Positions 1 through 7,200 of a stretch of DNA of 64,000 bases are shown one piece after another (the stretch's first letter is position 1; every line of letters starts with the position of its first letter). This DNA comes from Diaphorobacter sp. HDW4B (GTDB lineage: Bacteria; Pseudomonadota; Gammaproteobacteria; Burkholderiales; Burkholderiaceae_C): the NCBI RefSeq assembly GCF_011305535.1, contig NZ_CP049905.1, positions 806,001 to 870,000 of the forward strand, written 5' to 3'. Position numbers and translations under genes: made by a program. The notes beneath the pieces are model-generated. The model had not been told where the DNA came from and searched no databases. It saw only the letters and a program-made list of their open reading frames with translations.

Positions 1-167
1 AGATTTGACCACCGCTTGATCACCCCATGCACTCGGCTGACAGAGGGCGATGAGAGCTTGATCGTGTTGCCTGGCTCTCGGCCAAATGTGCTGAGGCCCT
101 GCTTTAACACTACCACTCGAACCTCCGAGGTTCCCCTTCTTTTGATGACTATTTCTGGTGTTTGCAT
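1..167 (-). CDS. FHA-domain protein, 3' part missing at window edge
   Basis: This is the first 55 codons of a gene running off the left edge. A strong ribosome-binding site (GAGGAG, 168-179 on the reverse strand) precedes the ATG. Residues 27-50 contain the FHA signature: FGREPGNTI, then LSSPSVSRVHG, with the Gly-Arg, Asn, Ser-Arg and His positions that bind phosphothreonine. FHA domains bind phosphorylated partners in signalling or secretion. The rest of the protein is unseen, so its role is unknown. It lies downstream of the phage early operon and separated from it by terminators, so it may be a lysogenic-conversion gene or belong to an adjacent region. Confidence 0.7.
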   Translation of the reverse strand, partial: MQTPEIVIKRRGTSEVRVVVLKQGLSTFGREPGNTIKLSSPSVSRVHGVIKRWSN

Positions 168-479
168 CTCGATCTCCTCACCACTCAACATCCAATTGAA
201 TAGGCATGTCACTGAATGGGTCGGGCCAGATTTTAGTTATTTGCAAACAATCATTCAGAAACAATAGTCAACAATCATTAACTTTTTAAATCAGATCTCA
301 CAAAACAAAAGCCCCGTCCATTTCTGAACAGGGCTTCAACTCCATTGCTACGGTCCACAAACACGAAACCCTCCGCACAGGGAGGGCTCAATCACTGAGT
401 TTTACCGACAAATCGGCCTCCGTGTGCGGAAGGTCGACCCTGTTGGTGCGTCACGCGGCGCTCAGTCGTTAGCGTAATT
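168..479. other. Intergenic region with two hairpins, no gene seen
   Basis: No convincing coding frame is present. Two GC hairpins lie at about 301-336 and 369-386 (CCCTCC paired with GGAGGG). Both are followed by T-rich tracts when read on the minus strand, so they probably stop leftward transcription after the gene at 480-938. The remaining sequence may hold the promoter of the FHA gene, but no clear -35/-10 pair was found. Confidence 0.5.
301..336 (-). terminator. Intrinsic terminator of leftward phage early operon
   Basis: Read on the minus strand, an AGCCC/GGGCT stem with a 16-nt loop is followed by TTTGTTTT. It lies downstream of the last leftward early gene. Confidence 0.55.
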
Positions 480-938
480 CTACATCAAGTCTTTTTCGAC
501 CGTCAACACACGCGCCAACTGTGCGGCTGAGTCCACCAGCGCGGCAGCCTGATCGGAATGACTGCGAGAATTGAAGCGCCTTCCATTCTTCTCAAGCGTG
601 CATACCGTTTGCCCATTTCTGGTCATGTAGCTGATGCCCCACCCCATCGCCTTCAAGCGCCACTCGACAGGCATGGAGTTCAACCTCCCATGACCTGGCC
701 GGAGTTGCGAGCGAAGCCACAATTTCCGCTCTTCCTCTCGGCCTGGACGCTGATCGGCGTAGCTCCCAAACTCGATTTCCCATCCGCATTGCCGACACCG
801 CGTCATCCAGCCAAATGAATGGGAGCGGCGCACGAAGGTATCGTGATGTCCACAGTCTCCAAGAATTCTTTCATTGACCACCAACTCGTCATCGGATGGC
901 AGCGGATAGCATTCCAAAGGCATGTCCAGCTTGTTCAT
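480..938 (-). CDS. Hypothetical phage protein with zinc-ribbon-like cysteines
   Basis: This is a 152-residue protein of unknown function and the last gene of the leftward early operon. The ATG at 938 overlaps the stop of the upstream gene by one base (TGATG), which suggests translational coupling. Cys29, His31, Cys48 and Cys51 (CGHH then CRQC) could form a small metal-binding knuckle. The second half has the pattern WGISYMTRNG, like short DNA- or protein-binding beta folds, without a clear family match. An upstream in-frame extension to 1040 is possible but would lie wholly inside the neighbouring gene. The position next to the antiterminator fits small accessory genes of lambdoid nin regions. 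Confidence 0.6.
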   Translation of the reverse strand: MNKLDMPLECYPLPSDDELVVNERILGDCGHHDTFVRRSHSFGWMTRCRQCGWEIEFGSYADQRPGREEERKLWLRSQLRPGHGRLNSMPVEWRLKAMGWGISYMTRNGQTVCTLEKNGRRFNSRSHSDQAAALVDSAAQLARVLTVEKDLM

Positions 939-1354
939 CACATCCCCCGGTTGATCAGCATCTGGCGGCCTGACACCAGAAGATCGAACAGGCCGTGAGC
1001 CGAGACGCCCAATGCCTCGCAAATCCGTCGCGGGCTGCATGGACGCACATAGAGCCAGTTCAAGGCATGTCGGTGTTTCTCAGGCAATCCCTGCACGGCA
1101 CTCGCAACCTTCGAGGCGTCCGCAATATCCACGGAGACAGCGCCGCCTCTGGAGGTCACATCACGACGCTGAGGCGGTGTGGGCGGGGTCAGCCGAAACA
1201 TAGGGCAAGAGGACGGAGCACCCCATCCACCGAGGCACCAGCGCCCCCAGTTGGCCAAGCGCTTGTCGACTGGTCGCTGCTCTGGCGACACTGCATTGAA
1301 ATCAATTGGTTGTCTGTTCAATCGCTGCTCCTTCTGTTCAATCCACTCGCTCAA
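938..1354 (-). CDS. Q-like phage antitermination protein
   Basis: The 138-residue product has a tryptophan-rich segment, LANWGRWCLGGWG (residues 33-45), then a helical C-terminal half with PEKHRHALNWLYV and a predicted helix-turn-helix (RRICEALGVSAHGLFDLLVSGR). That order is typical of the Phage_antitermQ-type proteins that load onto RNA polymerase at the late promoter. It is near the end of the early operon, where Q normally sits. The start appears to be TTG at 1354, overlapping the preceding gene by 17 bases, because no ATG or GTG is suitably placed. The family call rests on pattern and position. The protein could be another phage DNA-binding regulator. Confidence 0.6.
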   Translation of the reverse strand: MSEWIEQKEQRLNRQPIDFNAVSPEQRPVDKRLANWGRWCLGGWGAPSSCPMFRLTPPTPPQRRDVTSRGGAVSVDIADASKVASAVQGLPEKHRHALNWLYVRPCSPRRICEALGVSAHGLFDLLVSGRQMLINRGM

Positions 1355-1577
1355 TCACACCCACACGGCCAGCCGCAGCAAGCCTGTCCATGTTTGCCCG
1401 CATCCCATCAGCAGCAGCGCGACACGCGTCATCTGATCCAATGAACAGCGGCACGTAATCCATGCTTCGATTCGCAATGAATGCACGGAGATTCGAGCGG
1501 AGCATTTCGGCCAGCGGCTCAACATGAAGCGCGCGCTGCGACTGACTCCAAAGCAAGGCGTGGGATTCAAGTTGCAT
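1338..1577 (-). CDS. Small phage protein, paralog of the adjacent gene
   Basis: This is a 79-residue protein (ATG at 1577; an ATG at 1604 would give 88). It shares the pattern LLWSQSQRALHVEPLAEML, then DYVPLFIG, with the neighbour at 1588-1887, which reads LMWSQQQGMLHIETLAEML, then EYVPLVIG. The two are tandem paralogs. No known domain is recognised. Both are acidic or neutral soluble proteins without membrane segments. The gene is coupled to the Q-like gene downstream and follows its paralog after 10 bases. Confidence 0.65.
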   Translation of the reverse strand: MQLESHALLWSQSQRALHVEPLAEMLRSNLRAFIANRSMDYVPLFIGSDDACRAAADGMRANMDRLAAAGRVGVIERVD

Positions 1578-1587
1578 TTCAGGGATC

Positions 1588-1887
1588 TCACGGCAGTTGG
1601 TCATAGGGCAGATGTCCAACCTCGCCGTTGTGCTTCTCGTCATGGCGCTTGGTCATCGTGTGACGGATCGCCTCGGCGGCCTGCTCCACAACGAACTCAT
1701 CACCAATCACCAGAGGCACATACTCAGTTGCCAAATCCATGCGAAAGGCACCAAGGTGATCGCTCAGCATTTCTGCCAGCGTCTCGATGTGCAGCATCCC
1801 TTGCTGTTGGCTCCACATAAGCACCCAGACCTTTGATGGATCGAACGTTGGATGCTCAGCGAGCAAAGGCTGTTTCAAGCTTTTCAT
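1588..1887 (-). CDS. Small phage protein, first of a tandem paralog pair
   Basis: The product is 99 residues long from ATG at 1887, which lies 32 bases inside the 3' end of the primase-helicase gene. The central 45 residues match the next gene at about half of positions, including WSQ, LAEML and YVPL(F/V)IG. No family is recognised. An upstream extension to 2007 exists only as read-through into the helicase frame and is unlikely. The overlap with the replication gene suggests that expression depends on the same transcript. Confidence 0.65.
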   Translation of the reverse strand: MKSLKQPLLAEHPTFDPSKVWVLMWSQQQGMLHIETLAEMLSDHLGAFRMDLATEYVPLVIGDEFVVEQAAEAIRHTMTKRHDEKHNGEVGHLPYDQLP

Positions 1888-3718
1888 GGAATGACTCCTC
1901 ACGGGAATAGTCAACAAAGGAAAGTGGATAGCGGCGCGACTGCGTCCGGTACTGCATCGAGTCTTTGTCAAACCAGAGCAACTGCGTGTAGTCTTGAAAA
2001 TCGCCATGGCGGTACTTGGAGAGAATCAGCTTTCCGTCCGCCTCCTCTTGCTTTGCGCGCCACCTGGCCATCGCATCGACATCACCCTCTGCAGGCATCG
2101 CTTCGTCCTTCTTGTTGCGCCAGACGGCAAACACGTTGTCGGCGGCGTTGACGATGTCCAGACTCCCCGCGATATCCATCTTGCTCGGCGCTCGCGACTC
2201 ATCGCGGTCCTTGCGCGGATGGGCAACCATGTGGACATGCACGCCGTAACCTCGGGCAAATGCGCAAATCTTCTGGACAGCCTGCTTCTGCGCAGACAAC
2301 GCTCCTTGCCCGTCCACAGGCACGTCAAGCATCATCAAACTGTCGATGACGAAATGCGTGATCCCGTACCGCCGCGCTGCGTAGGCGAACACTTCAAGCA
2401 ATCGCCCCAACTTCGCATTGCCCACGATGTCAAAGACCCATAGGCGTTCACGCAGCCATTCGCCAATGGCGCGGCTGTATTGAGGCGCCGGACGGTCGAG
2501 CCCTGACGCTTGTTTGTGAATCCGCTTCAAGTGGCGCGCAGCAGTGAGCTCACCCGAGAACACCACAACACGCTGATCCTGTTTCATCAGCCCGAGTAGG
2601 ACTTGATCAAGCAGCAGACTCTTGCCGTGACCGTTCCAACCTGTCCATGCGGTGTATTCGCCCGGATGAAACTCGAACCAGTCCAATGGCTTGTCGAGAT
2701 AGAGGCAAGGATGGCGCGGCTTGTCAGCACTCGGCCAAAACTCCGCAATGACAGCTTCGGTATGGTCGTCAGCACTGACGAGTTCCTCCGGGTCCATCGC
2801 CTTGGCTTCATCCACCGCCACGCGGAAATCGTAGGCCTCAGCGCCGTACTGAAGGTACTCGTTCGGGTCCTTCTTCGGCAGCATTACCCGGCGGCAACGC
2901 TCCAGCCCCAGACGACGCATGACCTCAGGCGCACCCTTGTCGCCAGCCTCATCGTGGTCAAAGCAGATCGTGATGTCGCTGAATCGCTCCAACCTATCCC
3001 AATCCGTTTCGATCCACTGGTGATTGCCTGCTCCTTGGTTGATCGACAACGCAGGAATGCCCATCTGATGCAGCGTCATTGCATCGATCTCGCCTTCACA
3101 GATCGTCACAGCGCGCGCCTTCGGATCGATCAGGTGCCAGCCGAAGAGGCAAGGTGCGGCATCCTTTTCCTGCCGCATATCGCCCTTCTTGTCAGGATTC
3201 CGATACTTCACATTCAGCAGCTTCTGCCCTGTCTCATCCAGGTACGGAAACACTGCATACGTATTGCCGTTCAGGACCTGCTCACCGACTTTGAATGCCT
3301 TGAGCGTTTCTTCGGTAAGACAACGTCCATCCGGCGCAGCGCTTGTGAGCCACTGGTGCACCCGCCCCTTGGGCGTTGAGCAGCGCGGCCTCTCGGGCAA
3401 GCGATATTTCTTCTCCGGAGGCTTTGGCGTGATCTCGCGTATCCCGAGATAGTCTTTCGCCTCACGCATCGCTTCCGTCAGCGTCAAGCAGCGGCAGGCC
3501 ATCCAAAGATCGATGAGGTCACCACCAGCACCCGTTGCGAAGTCACTCCACACGCCCGCTTTGGCACCACCGACACATACCGACAGACTGCCACCCTCTT
3601 CACCGCCAACGCTGCCTGCCGTCCATTCACGGCCCTTGCGCTTACCGTTCGGCAACAGGTGCTGGGCAACGTCTTCTGCACGCTGGGCCAGTCGATCCTT
3701 GACCTCGGAGACATTCAT
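1856..3718 (-). CDS. Phage primase-helicase (TOPRIM plus RecA-like helicase)
   Basis: The 620-residue product resembles T7 gp4/Twinkle-type replicative enzymes. A TOPRIM primase core lies at about 203-260, with the acidic residues of ICEGEIDAM and the ICFDHDEAG aspartates. A RecA/DnaB-type helicase domain follows from about 345, with Walker A GWNGHGKS (360-367), a Walker B-like HFVIDSLMM and a MVAHPRK motif. The N-terminus lacks an obvious CHC2 zinc finger. The protein would unwind DNA and prime the lagging strand at the phage fork. Its ATG overlaps the stop of the upstream replication gene by four bases (ATGA), so the two are probably co-translated. Confidence 0.85.
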   Translation of the reverse strand: MNVSEVKDRLAQRAEDVAQHLLPNGKRKGREWTAGSVGGEEGGSLSVCVGGAKAGVWSDFATGAGGDLIDLWMACRCLTLTEAMREAKDYLGIREITPKPPEKKYRLPERPRCSTPKGRVHQWLTSAAPDGRCLTEETLKAFKVGEQVLNGNTYAVFPYLDETGQKLLNVKYRNPDKKGDMRQEKDAAPCLFGWHLIDPKARAVTICEGEIDAMTLHQMGIPALSINQGAGNHQWIETDWDRLERFSDITICFDHDEAGDKGAPEVMRRLGLERCRRVMLPKKDPNEYLQYGAEAYDFRVAVDEAKAMDPEELVSADDHTEAVIAEFWPSADKPRHPCLYLDKPLDWFEFHPGEYTAWTGWNGHGKSLLLDQVLLGLMKQDQRVVVFSGELTAARHLKRIHKQASGLDRPAPQYSRAIGEWLRERLWVFDIVGNAKLGRLLEVFAYAARRYGITHFVIDSLMMLDVPVDGQGALSAQKQAVQKICAFARGYGVHVHMVAHPRKDRDESRAPSKMDIAGSLDIVNAADNVFAVWRNKKDEAMPAEGDVDAMARWRAKQEEADGKLILSKYRHGDFQDYTQLLWFDKDSMQYRTQSRRYPLSFVDYSREESFHEKLETAFAR

Positions 3719-4641
3719 GCGGCAGCCCCTTCAGGCTGAGCCACGCGCTTGCGATCCCGGAATTCCGTGTAGTTCATCCAGTTGCACTGCGAACCCTCGG
3801 CGTCCCACTTCGACTCAAAGCCCGCGAGCTTCCACCATTCGGGCGGCAATGCTGCTGCCTTCACCATCAACGGGTCGCTTGGCGAGAGCGCTGCCGAACC
3901 TGCCACGCCGATGGCGGGTTCGTCCTTCCAGCAACCTTTGCTGAGCCAAGTCGCCGGATACGGGATGAACTGACCGCCATCCTTGCGCCATTGCTCGGAT
4001 CGCGCTTGTATACCGATTGCAGCGACCATCTCGGACACAAGCTCTGGCGTTGGGTTTCGCTTCGCAAATGCCTTGCGAGCATCGTCCTTGGCGACCTTCC
4101 GTGGATACGCCGTCCAGAATTCCGCAAACCCATCAGGATCGACTTCGGACTTGCCGCGTCGCCCCCCCTTTGGGGGTTGGGGGGTTTCTTCTTTATTCTT
4201 CTCTTTCTCTTTCTCTTTCTCTAGCTCCACAGACCGGCGGATTTCGTCCTCATCTTGTCCGCCATTTGTCCCACAATTGTCCGTATCGGGTGCGGACATC
4301 TTGCGCGTGTAGCCCTTGCGTTGAGCGTCTGTTGCACGACGCTTTGCGGACGCGCCGTTATGTTCTGTGAAGTTCAGTAGACAAACTCCGTCAGAAGTTT
4401 CCGCAAGCCATCCAATTCCGCACAGTGCTTTACCCAGCCCTTGTACGCCGGTTTTGCGGTCGATCTGACGCAACGTGAGGCCCGGCATGAATCCATCTTC
4501 AGTGTGTTGGTCTGCCGTCGCCCACAGCCAGTAGAGAGCGCCGACCACGGCGGCCTCACTGGTGTCGGTCATCTCCACCAAAGCGGCAACACGCGGGTCG
4601 TCCCACAGATTGCCGCGCATCTTGATCCAGTCGCCTGCCAT
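3715..4641 (-). CDS. Phage replication protein, O-like initiator or helicase loader
   Basis: The product has 308 residues. The N-terminal 110 residues resemble winged-helix phage replication proteins (MAGDWIKMRGNLWDDPRV). A Lys/Glu linker, KEKEKEKNKEE, follows near residue 145. The C-terminal part has FAEFWTAYPRKVAKDDARKAF and PYPATWLSKGCWKDEP, patterns common in phage proteins encoded beside DnaB-type helicases. It probably recognises the origin or recruits the adjacent primase-helicase. A GGAGG site lies 10 bases before the ATG. The linker is encoded by a hexanucleotide repeat (about 4195-4222) beside a C/G-run hairpin (4161-4186), a possible origin feature. Confidence 0.7.
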   Translation of the reverse strand: MAGDWIKMRGNLWDDPRVAALVEMTDTSEAAVVGALYWLWATADQHTEDGFMPGLTLRQIDRKTGVQGLGKALCGIGWLAETSDGVCLLNFTEHNGASAKRRATDAQRKGYTRKMSAPDTDNCGTNGGQDEDEIRRSVELEKEKEKEKNKEETPQPPKGGRRGKSEVDPDGFAEFWTAYPRKVAKDDARKAFAKRNPTPELVSEMVAAIGIQARSEQWRKDGGQFIPYPATWLSKGCWKDEPAIGVAGSAALSPSDPLMVKAAALPPEWWKLAGFESKWDAEGSQCNWMNYTEFRDRKRVAQPEGAAA

Positions 4642-4646
4642 GAGGT

Positions 4647-4994
4647 TCAGCCCTCCTGAATTTCACCGCGAGCAACTGCCGCGTCGTAGTCACGCTCGGC
4701 ATGCTCACACTTCAAGTTGAATGCGCGCTCGTCCTCTTCGGCATCTGGCAACGCCTGCTCCAATGCGTAAATCAACTTGCGCACATTGGCGCAGGGAACA
4801 ATAAGGAACTGAAGCTGCTTGTCGGCAAAGTCTTGGCTCATCACGACGACACTGCCCTCATCGCCGCCAACATAGACGGCGAGCTTGTCGTACTCGTGAT
4901 CTACGACCATGAGACCTTCGGCGCGCATCTCGTCCCAAGACGGTCCAGCGATCTCTGTGGTCTCGCTGTCAATGGGTTGATTGTTTTCAGTCAT
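4647..4994 (-). CDS. Hypothetical acidic phage protein
   Basis: The 115-residue protein is rich in Asp and Glu and has no membrane segments or known motif. The ATG at 4994 has the ribosome-binding site AAAGGTGAG directly upstream. A GTG two codons earlier is inside that site and is less likely. The gene sits between the small upstream proteins and the replication gene, in the same direction. The C-terminal third (CEHAERDYDAAVARGE) is predicted helical. No function can be assigned. Confidence 0.6.
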   Translation of the reverse strand: MTENNQPIDSETTEIAGPSWDEMRAEGLMVVDHEYDKLAVYVGGDEGSVVVMSQDFADKQLQFLIVPCANVRKLIYALEQALPDAEEDERAFNLKCEHAERDYDAAVARGEIQEG

Positions 4995-5090
4995 GCTCAC
5001 CTTTCATGCACCACTTGTGAAATAGGCGCCAACGGCCGGCAGGTGGTGTTTCTGCGTTGCGGGAGCTACCCTGGCCGTCGGCAAAACTGT

Positions 5091-5228
5091 TCAGCCCGCA
5101 GGCTGGGTCTCGTCGTATTCCTCGCGCCACTTCGCCTGCTCCAACTGCTCACGCAACGATGCGGCAATGCGCTCTGCTTCTTCCAGCTCTTGCTGGAGTT
5201 GTGCGGCGGTTTTCTCGGGCGCTGTCAC
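5091..5228 (-). CDS. Small coiled-coil phage protein (45 aa)
   Basis: A short frame begins at GTG 5228, overlapping the stop of the upstream gene as GTGA. It encodes 45 residues, mostly one amphipathic helix rich in Gln, Glu and Leu (AAQLQQELEEAER, then LREQLEQAKW). The coupling, the lack of rare codons and the coherent heptad spacing support a real gene. Function is unknown. The next 90 bases to 5001 hold no clear gene. Confidence 0.5.
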   Translation of the reverse strand: MTAPEKTAAQLQQELEEAERIAASLREQLEQAKWREEYDETQPAG

Positions 5229-5758
5229 GCAGGCACCTCATTGCGCATGGAGCGCACGGGCAACGTGACCATGTCGCGCTCGGTGCGCGGCTTCCCTGCC
5301 GCATTCACCGCCTGAGCGGCGCGGCGCAGCTTGCGAAGGGCCTCTTCGGCTTCACTGATCTCGCGCTCGATCACTGCAAGCTCGTTGTCGCTGACCACGC
5401 CGTCAGACATGGCCTCGATGACCACCGAAGTCACATCACCGGTTTCACGCACGAGCGAGGTGATGCGTCGGACTGGATCTGCGCATGCGATCAACGCCTC
5501 GTCGTGAAGAACGAAGCGCCCACCACACTCTTCTGCAATGTGAGAGGCGTAGTCGTAGCAATGAGGGGTCTGCGCCTGGCAGCAGGCAACAGCCGCCGCG
5601 AGAGCATCAACAGCCCCGAGCTTGTGATGCGCACTGCCCTGAAGCTCCTTGCGAAACACCTCGTCGGATTTGTCGACACACAGACGGGCAAGCAGCGTCT
5701 TGCGCCCACCCAAGTAGTTGGTAATGCCGCGCGTCAGCGCATCGAGCAAAGCACTCAT
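5225..5758 (-). CDS. Hypothetical phage protein with C-terminal coiled coil
   Basis: The 177-residue product starts at ATG 5758, which overlaps the upstream membrane-protein stop as ATGA and has GGAG nine bases before it. It has a helical N-terminus, a Cys- and His-containing middle (ACCQAQTPHCYDYASH) and a C-terminal coiled coil (ELAVIEREISEAEEALRKL). The pattern of small domains plus coiled coil is common in phage early operons, but no family is recognised. A longer frame reaching 5935 would overlap the neighbouring gene heavily and is rejected. Confidence 0.6.
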   Translation of the reverse strand: MSALLDALTRGITNYLGGRKTLLARLCVDKSDEVFRKELQGSAHHKLGAVDALAAAVACCQAQTPHCYDYASHIAEECGGRFVLHDEALIACADPVRRITSLVRETGDVTSVVIEAMSDGVVSDNELAVIEREISEAEEALRKLRRAAQAVNAAGKPRTERDMVTLPVRSMRNEVPA

Positions 5759-6036
5759 GTCCGGTTCTCCGAAATCTGGACGTGGACGCTGCGAGCCGCT
5801 TGCCCGAGGATTGCATCCATGAATACGAAACACAGCCCCATAGCCCGCAACACCAGCCGCGCCATCCACAGCAGCGTCAGGACCAGCGTTACCAGCAACG
5901 TCGATGCGGCAGGCGCGACACGTCGACGAATGCAAACAAGCAGCTTGGAAATGGCTTGGGTCGGGGATGGGCTTGCGATCAGGTTCCGCTCAACATCAGT
6001 TGAGCTGGGCGCGAAGGGGCGGAGATGAGCGGCCAT
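5755..6036 (-). CDS. Small phage membrane protein
   Basis: The 93-residue protein has one long hydrophobic stretch at about 42-76 (STLLVTLVLTLLWMARLVL and following), so it probably spans the inner membrane once or twice, with a basic N-terminal half inside. AGGAGG lies eight bases before the ATG at 6036, one of the best ribosome-binding sites in the operon. It directly follows the Cro-like gene, so it should be expressed early. Possible roles include superinfection exclusion, but the sequence does not show which. Confidence 0.55.
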   Translation of the reverse strand: MAAHLRPFAPSSTDVERNLIASPSPTQAISKLLVCIRRRVAPAASTLLVTLVLTLLWMARLVLRAMGLCFVFMDAILGQAARSVHVQISENRT

Positions 6037-6039
6037 TGC

Positions 6040-6294
6040 TCAGGCCTCCTGTTGTTTGGGTTGGTTGGTGGCGCGGACTTCGCGCTGGAACTGGGCGCGA
6101 TCAGTGAGCGGGATGTCATCGAGGCTCAGACGGCCATTGCTCACGGCCACCATTGCGTCAGCCAATCCAAGCTCAACGCGCTTCGAATCTGTGTATGCAA
6201 GCTGATGGCAGAGGCCGGTGGTTGTCCCCGCCTGAGCGGCGAAGTCGGCGCGGTCGGCAACAGCCAATGAGAGGTAATAGGTCTTGAACGACAT
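6040..6294 (-). CDS. Cro/YdaS-like phage repressor
   Basis: The 84-residue protein (ATG at 6294) has a helix-turn-helix pattern matching the YdaS/Cro group: DRADFAAQAGTTTGLCHQLAY, then a C-terminal SLDDIPLTDRAQF. It is the first leftward gene and is divergent from the CI-type repressor, as cro is. It should bind the operators in the gap at 6304-6370 and favour lytic growth. The predicted promoter places the transcript start at or next to the ATG, so the mRNA may be leaderless. A longer frame to 6345 would cross the operators and is rejected. Confidence 0.75.
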   Translation of the reverse strand: MSFKTYYLSLAVADRADFAAQAGTTTGLCHQLAYTDSKRVELGLADAMVAVSNGRLSLDDIPLTDRAQFQREVRATNQPKQQEA

Positions 6295-6301
6295 ACCCAA
6301 C

Positions 6302-6330
6302 ACAATACCTAAAGGTATTGAAAAATACAA
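6302..6330 (-). promoter_or_regulatory. Leftward early promoter (cro promoter)
   Basis: Read on the minus strand, TTGTAT (6325-6330) and TATTGT (6302-6307) are separated by 17 bases. Operator 1 overlaps the -10 region and spacer, and operator 2 begins at the -35. Transcription should start close to the ATG at 6294. Confidence 0.6.
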
Positions 6331-6370
6331 TACCCAAAGAACCATTTACACAAAAATACCTCAAGGTAAC
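6304..6370. promoter_or_regulatory. Triple operator between cro-like and cI-like genes
   Basis: Three related palindromes are spaced 25 and 26 bases centre to centre. Operator 1 (6304-6319) is perfect: AATACCT-AA-AGGTATT. Operator 2 (6329-6344) is degenerate: AATACCC-AA-AGAACCA. Operator 3 (6355-6370) is AATACCT-CA-AGGTAAC. The same palindrome recurs at 9112-9152. The arrangement resembles lambda OR1-3. Confidence 0.75.
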
Positions 6371-6379
6371 AATCTGCTG

Positions 6380-7099
6380 ATGGATGACTACGAACGACAG
6401 CAGGCGCTGCTTGCGAAGATCAGAACCCGCTTCTGTGGTGGTGTTGCGTCACGTCTTGCCGCAGCAATAGGCAAAGATCCGAGCTATGTGAATAGGCTGT
6501 TCTATCCGCGAGAAAAGAAGGGCGCGAAAGGAATCGGGCCGGAAATTCAGTTGGCGACCAAAAACGTCTTTGATCTACCTCGCGGCTTCTGGGATATGCA
6601 CCCAGATGAGGTATGGCCGGACGAGCCGAGTGGCGTCGTCATTCACGGAGACTTTGGAGCAAAGAAAAGTGCGCTCCCATTGAGAATTACACAATACAAG
6701 ACAGGGGGTGCGATGGGTGATGGGCTGGTGCTCAGGGAACAACCGGGCGTGATTCAAGGGTGGGATGTGTCGCCGGAGTGGGTCCAAAAGAACCTGCCCT
6801 ATCACACAAGCTTTGAAAATTTGAGCATCGTGACGGGCTTTGGGGACTCGATGCTAGGCATGTTCCATCCCGGCGATCCGCTGTTGATCGACCACGGCAT
6901 CAATATCTGCGACGTGGATGGCGTCTACTTCTTCCGCGTAGATGGAGAGGGCTTCATCAAGCGACTCCAGCGGATTCCTGGCGAAGGGATTCTGGTGATT
7001 TCCGAGAACCAGAAATACCGCGACTGGACAATCAAACCATCAATGGATTTCGCGGTTCTGGGGAAAGTCTTGCAAGTCTGGAAGAGCGAAAAACTCTAA
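6380..7099 (+). CDS. CI-type phage repressor (S24/LexA-like)
   Basis: The 239-residue repressor has an N-terminal helix-turn-helix domain (about 8-75, SRLAAAIGKDPSYVNRLF) and a C-terminal S24 autoprotease/dimerisation domain. The catalytic pair is Ser157 (GFGDSMLGMFHPGD) and Lys194 (GEGFIKRL), separated by 37 residues as in LexA. Self-cleavage would allow RecA-dependent induction. No classic Ala-Gly cleavage site is obvious, although a GGAMGDG stretch lies in the expected linker. ATG at 6380 is chosen because it begins at the domain boundary. Upstream codons cross the operators. A weak promoter (TTTACA 6345-6350, TAACAA 6367-6372) could give a leaderless or nearly leaderless message. Confidence 0.9.
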   Translation: MDDYERQQALLAKIRTRFCGGVASRLAAAIGKDPSYVNRLFYPREKKGAKGIGPEIQLATKNVFDLPRGFWDMHPDEVWPDEPSGVVIHGDFGAKKSALPLRITQYKTGGAMGDGLVLREQPGVIQGWDVSPEWVQKNLPYHTSFENLSIVTGFGDSMLGMFHPGDPLLIDHGINICDVDGVYFFRVDGEGFIKRLQRIPGEGILVISENQKYRDWTIKPSMDFAVLGKVLQVWKSEKL

Positions 7100-7118
7100 C
7101 CAACCAAAGGAGGAGAAG

Positions 7119-7157
7119 ATGACGAGACTTCTTCGCTCCATCTGGAGATGGATGTAA
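7119..7157 (+). CDS. Possible 12-residue peptide with consensus ribosome-binding site
   Basis: Directly after the repressor stop, AAAGGAGG precedes ATG 7119, which opens a frame of only 12 codons (MTRLLRSIWRWM). The peptide is cationic and tryptophan-rich. It may be a true micropeptide, or a translated leader coupled to the next gene at 7201. The ribosome-binding site is the main evidence. Confidence 0.35.
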   Translation: MTRLLRSIWRWM

Positions 7158-7200
7158 CCCCATCCGAGACACCATTTAATCGAATCGAAGGTAGGCAGAA

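Noticed and set aside
16-267. Plus-strand 83-codon frame at the left edge
   Set aside because: The opposite strand has a clear FHA motif with a strong ribosome-binding site. The plus frame has no family pattern or start signal.
5001-5090. Possible 35-codon overlapping frame before the 4994 start
   Set aside because: It lacks a usable start codon (only CTG) and has no support beyond being open.
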